The position numbers and the translations under genes were made by a program. Below the pieces are notes generated by a model, which did not search any database, was not told the origin of the DNA, and saw only the letters and a list, made by a program, of their open reading frames with translations. DNA of 64,000 nucleotides from Panopea generosa (Eukaryota; Mollusca; Bivalvia; Adapedonta; Hiatellidae), in the NCBI GenBank assembly GCA_029582155.1, contig CM055909.1:15410616-15474615 (forward strand), given 5' to 3'. Positions 59,401-64,000 of the stretch are shown piece after piece (the first letter of the stretch is position 1; every line of letters starts with the position of its first letter).

Positions 59401-61755
59401 TAGACCTTAGATATATTACATATCCTACAATATAAATTTTCAACAAAAATATGCCAGCCAATATGTTTGTATTTGATGCTCCACTAATTTGAAGTTCTAT
59501 TTTTTTTTCCAATTATCAACTTAGAATTTATATTTCATTTCTTATTTCAATGCTTATTCTTGTATATGGGTTAGTGTTTCCTGGTGGTCAGAGTTAACAC
59601 CTGTTTTATCAGGCTTGTTTCTTTTTGTTAACAGCTGTCCAATGAAGACATTGTAGCAAAGTTCTCCAGTATTGGTGACTGGTAAGTTCACAATTTAACC
59701 AAGTTCTTCAGTAATGGTGACTGGTAAGTTCACTATTTGACTAATTGCTCAAGTATTGGTGACTAGTTTGTTCACAATTTGAAAAATTGACTGGTAAGTT
59801 CACCATTTGACTAAGTTCTCAAGTATTGGTGACTAGTTTGTTCACCATTTGACCAAGTTCTCCAGTATTGATGACTGGTAAGTTCACAATTTGACCTAGT
59901 TTTTCAGTATTGGTGACTGGTAAATTCACAATTTGACCAAGTTCATCAGTATTGGTGACTGGTAAGTTCACAATTTGACCAAGTTCACCAGTATTGGTTA
60001 CTGGTTTGTTCACAATTTGACAATGTTCTCAAGTATTTTAAATCTGTTCTGCTTTTCAGTTGTAATATTGATTCTGTCAACTAATTACCATCATGTTCAA
60101 AAAAAGGTACTGACCTTCACCTACTTAACAGACTTGTGTCAGTTATTTAGCTCATTTTCAATAAGTGTCACTGCTGTAGTAATTTATGCTTGCATCTACT
60201 GGTTATAGTTTTATGTTTAGTTCTGCTTTTCCTCTATTTCTCAACAAACTACCTGTGCTATTGCTACTTCTGCAGAATGTTATTTTTTTCCATTTATTTC
60301 CGTAGATTTGAAGCCAATTTTGGCAAACTAACCTGACAGTGTTGTTAAAAATTAGTAAAACTTTACACATACAAATTCCTGTCTTAAAGTGTTCACTGCG
60401 TTTAGAGAAATTCTGTAATAAATTGCCATTTCTGTAAAATTAAAACAAAATGCCGCTTTTCCATCAAATATTATCTTTCAGGAACTAGTGATGTAAATTT
60501 CAACCATTTTCTTATCAAGTCTTACTTTATAGTTTCATTTTTAAAATGTCAGGATTCTGTGTTCATAATTGAAAGAGATAATGGCTCTTAAACTGGTGAT
60601 ATGGGAATTGGATTTATACAATATTTGTAATTGACTATTATTCAGGATGACGAGTCCTATGAAAGCTTTTGCCTGGCATCCACACATTATCAAGTTCTCG
60701 TATGCTCTGCAGGATAACACTGTACGTGTTCACGTGCAAACTACAGATCTGGTGCCCATTCTGAAACACAAACTACAGAAAAATGTTGCCAGTCTAGCAT
60801 GGCAGTAAGTATAAGTGGATAATTTAAAAAGATATTGAGCAACATTTTTAGCTCGCCGGGACGAAGTCCAAGGAGAGCTATTGTCATGACCCTGGCGTTG
60901 TTGGCGTCGTCTGTATACACCCAGGTTAAACTTTTGCGTTCAAGTTTCAGATATCTATGCAACCACACATAGGATATGAATGAAACTTTCCATGTGTGTT
61001 TACCATCATCAATGGAACACACAGAGATAAGAACCATAACTCTGGATTGCATTTTGGCACAGTTATGGCCCTTTTTGGACTTAGACATCCAGAGGCGAGC
61101 TTTGTAGGTCTTCTGACAACTCTTGTTTAAGATAACTACACTGTAAATTCTAGTTTAATTTCTATAAGGGACAATGAGGCTCTCCCTCCATCCCCACCCC
61201 CTCCCACCACACACACTCCCATTAATGTTAAAATTGTTAAAAAATACAAAAAAAATACTGTAGTCATGATAAGCAAGTAGAGCATTCTATGGGGCCTCTT
61301 CAACCTCTTGTTGTTACAGCGTTTTCTCTTACATTGATTGACATATTTGACAGTTGAATAGGGAAGCAGCCAAACAACTGAATTGGCCAATCACATGTGA
61401 AAATATGTAAAAGTAAACTGAGAGTGCCTGGTGCTGTGGCCAAGTATGAAAGTTTGTCAGTTACTTGCGGGAGAATGGTGGTTCTATTCAGATTCATTCT
61501 GAGGTATTTTTCCACCAATAGAAAAAACAAAATCACAGACTGAATATAGGTTGTGTGCACAATATAGACATTTCCCTTCACCACGACATTGTTTTAGATA
61601 ATGTAATGCAGAGATTCTCTAAAATAGTCTTATATATGAAAGGTGTAGTAATATGAGATTATTTTTTTCAGGCCTCAATCTTCTTCTGTTTTAGCTGTGG
61701 CATGTCAATCATGCATACTGATATGGCATATTGAACCTACATCTTTAGCTACAAG
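56289..61755 (+). CDS. AAAS: Aladin (AAAS), WD-repeat nucleoporin, N-terminal part, continues past the window
   Basis: Predicted join 56289-56408, 57186-57366, 59005-59096, 59635-59681, 60646-60804, 61672-61755, continuing beyond 64000. About 227 residues, all phases consistent. Aladin sits in the nuclear pore complex, anchored by NDC1. Matches to vertebrate aladin: [13 protein letters not shown] near the start, [45 protein letters not shown], and [14 protein letters not shown] in the first WD repeats. Human aladin has 546 residues, so over half the gene lies to the right. Start chosen at ATG 56289, the first in frame, giving an N-terminus of the expected length. All introns GT-AG. Confidence 0.93.
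56435..56645 (-). mobile_element. SINE family B, near complete, in AAAS intron 1
   Basis: gccattttcaacatatttca, ggcatatccagttttattgg, gaccaccg-type block, and a degenerate head ending gatgccttagatcacatgac. Confidence 0.8.
56962..57112 (-). mobile_element. SINE family D, inverted, ends about 75 bp before AAAS exon 2
   Basis: aatcttcctgggtagaataa, gtctcttgctcaaggacacc, tcctgggtttgatgctctac. Degenerate head. Confidence 0.65.
57186..57366 (+). CDS. AAAS: AAAS exon 2
   Basis: [20 protein letters not shown], then [20 protein letters not shown]. Start at 57186 after ttgaatag keeps phase 0 with exon 1; the nearby ttaacag would not. Donor gaag|gtaaac, phase 1. Confidence 0.9.
57895..58080 (+). mobile_element. 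SINE family B, forward copy
   Basis: Head region ttgtaggttcgcgtcctgct (B box), then aaaaactttatatgagaaag and ttctactcagattcatgctg. Confidence 0.7.
59005..59096 (+). CDS. AAAS: AAAS exon 3
   Basis: [20 protein letters not shown], then [11 protein letters not shown], the conserved aladin SLHGS block. Acceptor gttacag, donor gct|gtaagt, phase 0. Confidence 0.95.
59635..59681 (+). CDS. AAAS: AAAS exon 4 (47 bp)
   Basis: [16 protein letters not shown], matching aladin LRSEDLIAEF. Acceptor taacag, donor ctg|gtaagt, phase 2. Its 3' half and donor are amplified in the following array. Confidence 0.93.
59659..60040. repeat. 42-bp minisatellite duplicating the AAAS exon 4 splice donor, about 9 copies
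   Basis: Unit: aagttctccagtattggtga ctggtaagttcacaatttga cc. The first copy is the real exon end and intron start. Exact GTAAGT donors recur at 59724, 59794, 59878 and 59962 (GTAAAT at 59920). Using any of them would read TGG TAA and stop translation. Confidence 0.95.
60646..60804 (+). CDS. AAAS: AAAS exon 5 (first WD repeat)
   Basis: [47 protein letters not shown]. Acceptor attcag, donor gca|gtaagt, phase 2. Confidence 0.95.
60847..61130 (+). mobile_element. Interspersed element F, copy 2
   Basis: Starts tagctcgccgggacgaagtc, contains aatggaacacacagagataa, and ends ggtcttctgacaactcttgt. Non-coding. Confidence 0.75.
61425..61565 (+). mobile_element. SINE family B, partial forward copy
   Basis: gtcagttacttgcgggagaa, tggttctattcagattcatt, attttccaccaatag. 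Head missing. Confidence 0.6.
61672..61755 (+). CDS. AAAS: AAAS exon 6 (WD repeat)
   Basis: [28 protein letters not shown]. Acceptor tttttcag, donor aag|gtaagt, phase 2. The next exon is not in the window. Confidence 0.95.
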
Positions 61756-61757
61756 GT

Positions 61758-61817
61758 AAGTCTGCATTCACTAGTTTGGTCTGCCTTCACTAGTTAGGTC
61801 TGCCTTCACTAGTTATG
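61758..61817. repeat. About 20-bp tandem repeat starting at the exon 6 donor, 3 copies
   Basis: Unit gtctgccttcactagttag. The first copy overlaps the donor (ggtaagtctgcattcactag). Confidence 0.85.
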
Positions 61818-61839
61818 TCCAGTACTATTGTTATTGTAG

Positions 61840-61960
61840 GGAGTTTAATGACACTTTTAGCAATTTTTCAATTATATTGCTATGGTGTCCACTTGAGTCA
61901 GTGTTCTAAGCGCTGCCACACTGGAGTATCATGCAGCAGGCACATGGTACATGATAAACA
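61840..61960 (-). mobile_element. SINE family A fragment
   Basis: gtgtccacttgagtcagtgt, gcgctgccacactggagtat, cagcaggcacatggta. Truncated. Confidence 0.6.
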
Positions 61961-62149
61961 ACTTGCTATTTCTGTAATGCTGTCATGTAATTACATACAG
62001 TCGAAACTCGTTATCTCAATATTGGAGGGACTGCCAAAAAAACTCGAGATATCCGAATATCGACATAGATTTTGTCTCAAAATCAACATTTATTTTTATC
62101 ACCTGGGTTGCATTTTCTTTCAACTGAAGATCCTTTAAGATCATACAAC

Positions 62150-62310
62150 TGATAGAGTGGGCGTTAGTGCAGTGGACAGAGAGTAAGCTGCTCCAGTGAG
62201 AGGTAGCAGGGTCAATCCCATGCTTGACCAGCTGGTCTTGTAAAGGTAACACTCAGTAAACTGGCTCGAGAGTGATTCAAATAAGCTCTGAACTTACTTT
62301 GCAATCAAGC
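62150..62310 (+). mobile_element. Possible further tRNA-derived SINE
   Basis: gcgttagtgcagtggacaga and ggtagcagggtcaatcccat resemble A and B boxes. Followed by gattcaaataagctctgaac. Single copy here. Confidence 0.4.
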
Positions 62311-62317
62311 TAAAATG

Positions 62318-64000
62318 AATAGATGTCTGACTGATGTATCTTATTGTTAATAGATATCTGACTGACATATCTTATTGTGAATAGATATCTGACTGATGTA
62401 TCTTATTGTGAATAGATATCTGACTGATGTATCTTATTGTGAATAGATATCTGACTGTTGTATCTTATTGTGAATAGATATCTGACTGACATATCTTATT
62501 GTGAATAGATATCTGACTGGCGTGTCTAATTGTATATAGATATCTGACTGGCATGTCTTATTGTGAATAGATATGACTGACGTGTCTTATTGTGAATAGA
62601 TATCTGACTGATGTATCTATAGTGAATAGATATCTGACTGACATATCTTATTGTGAATAGATATCTGACTGATGTATCTTATTGTGAATAGATATCTGAT
62701 AGATATCTGACTGATGTATCTTATTGTGAATAGATATCTGACTGACGTATCTTATGGTGAATAGATGTCTGACTGACGTATCTTATTGTGAATAGATATC
62801 GGACTGATGTATCTTATTGTGAATAGATATCTGACTGGTGTATCTTATTGTTTATAGATATCTGACTGATGTATCTTATTGTGAATAGATATTTGACTGA
62901 TGTATCTTATTGTGAATAGGTATGTGACTGACATATCTTATTGTGAATAGATATCTGACTGATGTATCTTATTGTGAATAGATATCTGATAGATATCTGA
63001 CTGACGTATCTTATTGTGAATAGATATCTGACTGACGTATCTTATGGTGAATAGATGTCTGACTGACGTATCTTATTGTGAATAGATATCGGACTGATGT
63101 ATCTTATTGTGAATAGATATCTGACTGGTGTATCTTATTGTTAATAGATATCTGACTGACGTATCTTATTGTGAATAGATATCTGACTGATGTATCTTAT
63201 TGTGAATAGATATCTGACTGATGTATCTTATTGTGAATAGATATCTGACTGACATATCTTATTGTGAATAGATATCTGACTGATGTATCTTATTGTGAAT
63301 AGATATGTGACTGACATATCTTATTGTGAATAGATATCTGACTGATGTATCTTATTGTGAATAGATATCTGACTGGTGTATCTTATTGTTTATAGATATC
63401 TGACTGGTGTATCTTATTGTGAATAGATATCTGACTGATGTATCTTATTGTGAATAGATATCTGACTGATGTATCTTATTGTGAATAGATATGTGACTGA
63501 CATATCTTATTGTGAATAGATATCTGACTGATGTATCTTATTGTGAATAAATATCTGACTGACGTATCTTATTTTGAATAGATATCTGACTGGCGTGTCT
63601 TATTGTGAATAGATATATGACTGACGTATCTTATTGTGAAAAGATATCTAACTGACGTATCTTATTGTGAAAAGACATCTGACTGACATATCTTATTGTA
63701 AATAGACATCTGACTGATGTATCTTATTGTGAATAGATATCTGACTGATGTATCTTATTGTGAATAGATATCTGACTGGTGTATCTTATTGTGAATAATT
63801 ATTTGACTGACATATCTTATTGTGAATAGATATCTGACTGGTGTATCTTATTGTGAATAGATGTCTGACTGATGTATCTTATTGTGAATAGATATCTGAC
63901 TGGTGTATCTTATTGTGAATAGATATCTGACTGACATATCTTATTGTGAATAGATATCTGACTGATGTATCTTATTGTGAATAGATGTCTGACTGGTGTA
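62318..64000. repeat. 31-bp satellite, about 54 copies, running off the right edge
   Basis: Unit tgactgatgtatcttattgt gaatagatatc. Variable positions are tgatg/tgacg/tgaca/tggtg. Longer-range duplication is visible: the segment around 62680-62860 recurs at 62970-63145. Apparently in the AAAS intron after exon 6. Confidence 0.95.

Overview
The window looks like AT-rich nuclear DNA from an animal, most likely a bivalve mollusc. The evidence is GT-AG split genes encoding two animal-specific proteins, long repeat-filled introns, several tRNA-derived SINE families, interspersed elements of the 'agctcacctgagc' type, and very long minisatellites. The mollusc call is inference from repeat style; the animal call is firm.

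Gene 1 (+ strand, 1332-33768) is an Epac/RAPGEF4-type cAMP-activated Rap guanine-nucleotide exchange factor. I could assemble 23 coding exons: DEP domain, one cyclic-nucleotide-binding domain, REM, Ras-association-like domain, and CDC25 GEF domain. Two features stand out. First, a single 4.6-kb exon (1332-5937) encodes about 1,535 residues of Ser/Lys-rich, probably disordered sequence. It splices in frame, through an 89-bp exon, directly to the DEP domain, so the product would be about 2,380 residues against about 1,000 for vertebrate EPAC2. Second, the REM domain is interrupted by an intron with AT-AC ends, a perfect U12 5' splice site and a U12-like branch point (20278-21956). A one-base homopolymer excess near 32040 breaks the frame and is probably a sequence error.

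The region from about 34.4 to 56.2 kb has no intact gene that I can support. It holds arrays of 87-bp, 22-bp, 60-bp and 29-bp units, an 860-bp foldback element, a decayed Mutator-like (MULE) transposon, and the 3' part of a non-LTR retrotransposon.

Gene 2 (+ strand, from 56289, running off the right edge) is AAAS (aladin, a WD-repeat nuclear-pore protein). Six exons, about 227 N-terminal residues, are present. The last 1.7 kb is a 31-bp satellite, apparently in the next AAAS intron.

A recurring theme is that tandem repeats begin at exon ends. The AAAS exon-4 splice donor, the Epac exon-9 donor and the Epac C-terminal coding end with its stop codon have each been copied into a tandem array. 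The introns also record nested insertions with readable target-site duplications: a MITE inside a SINE, and a SINE inside a larger element.
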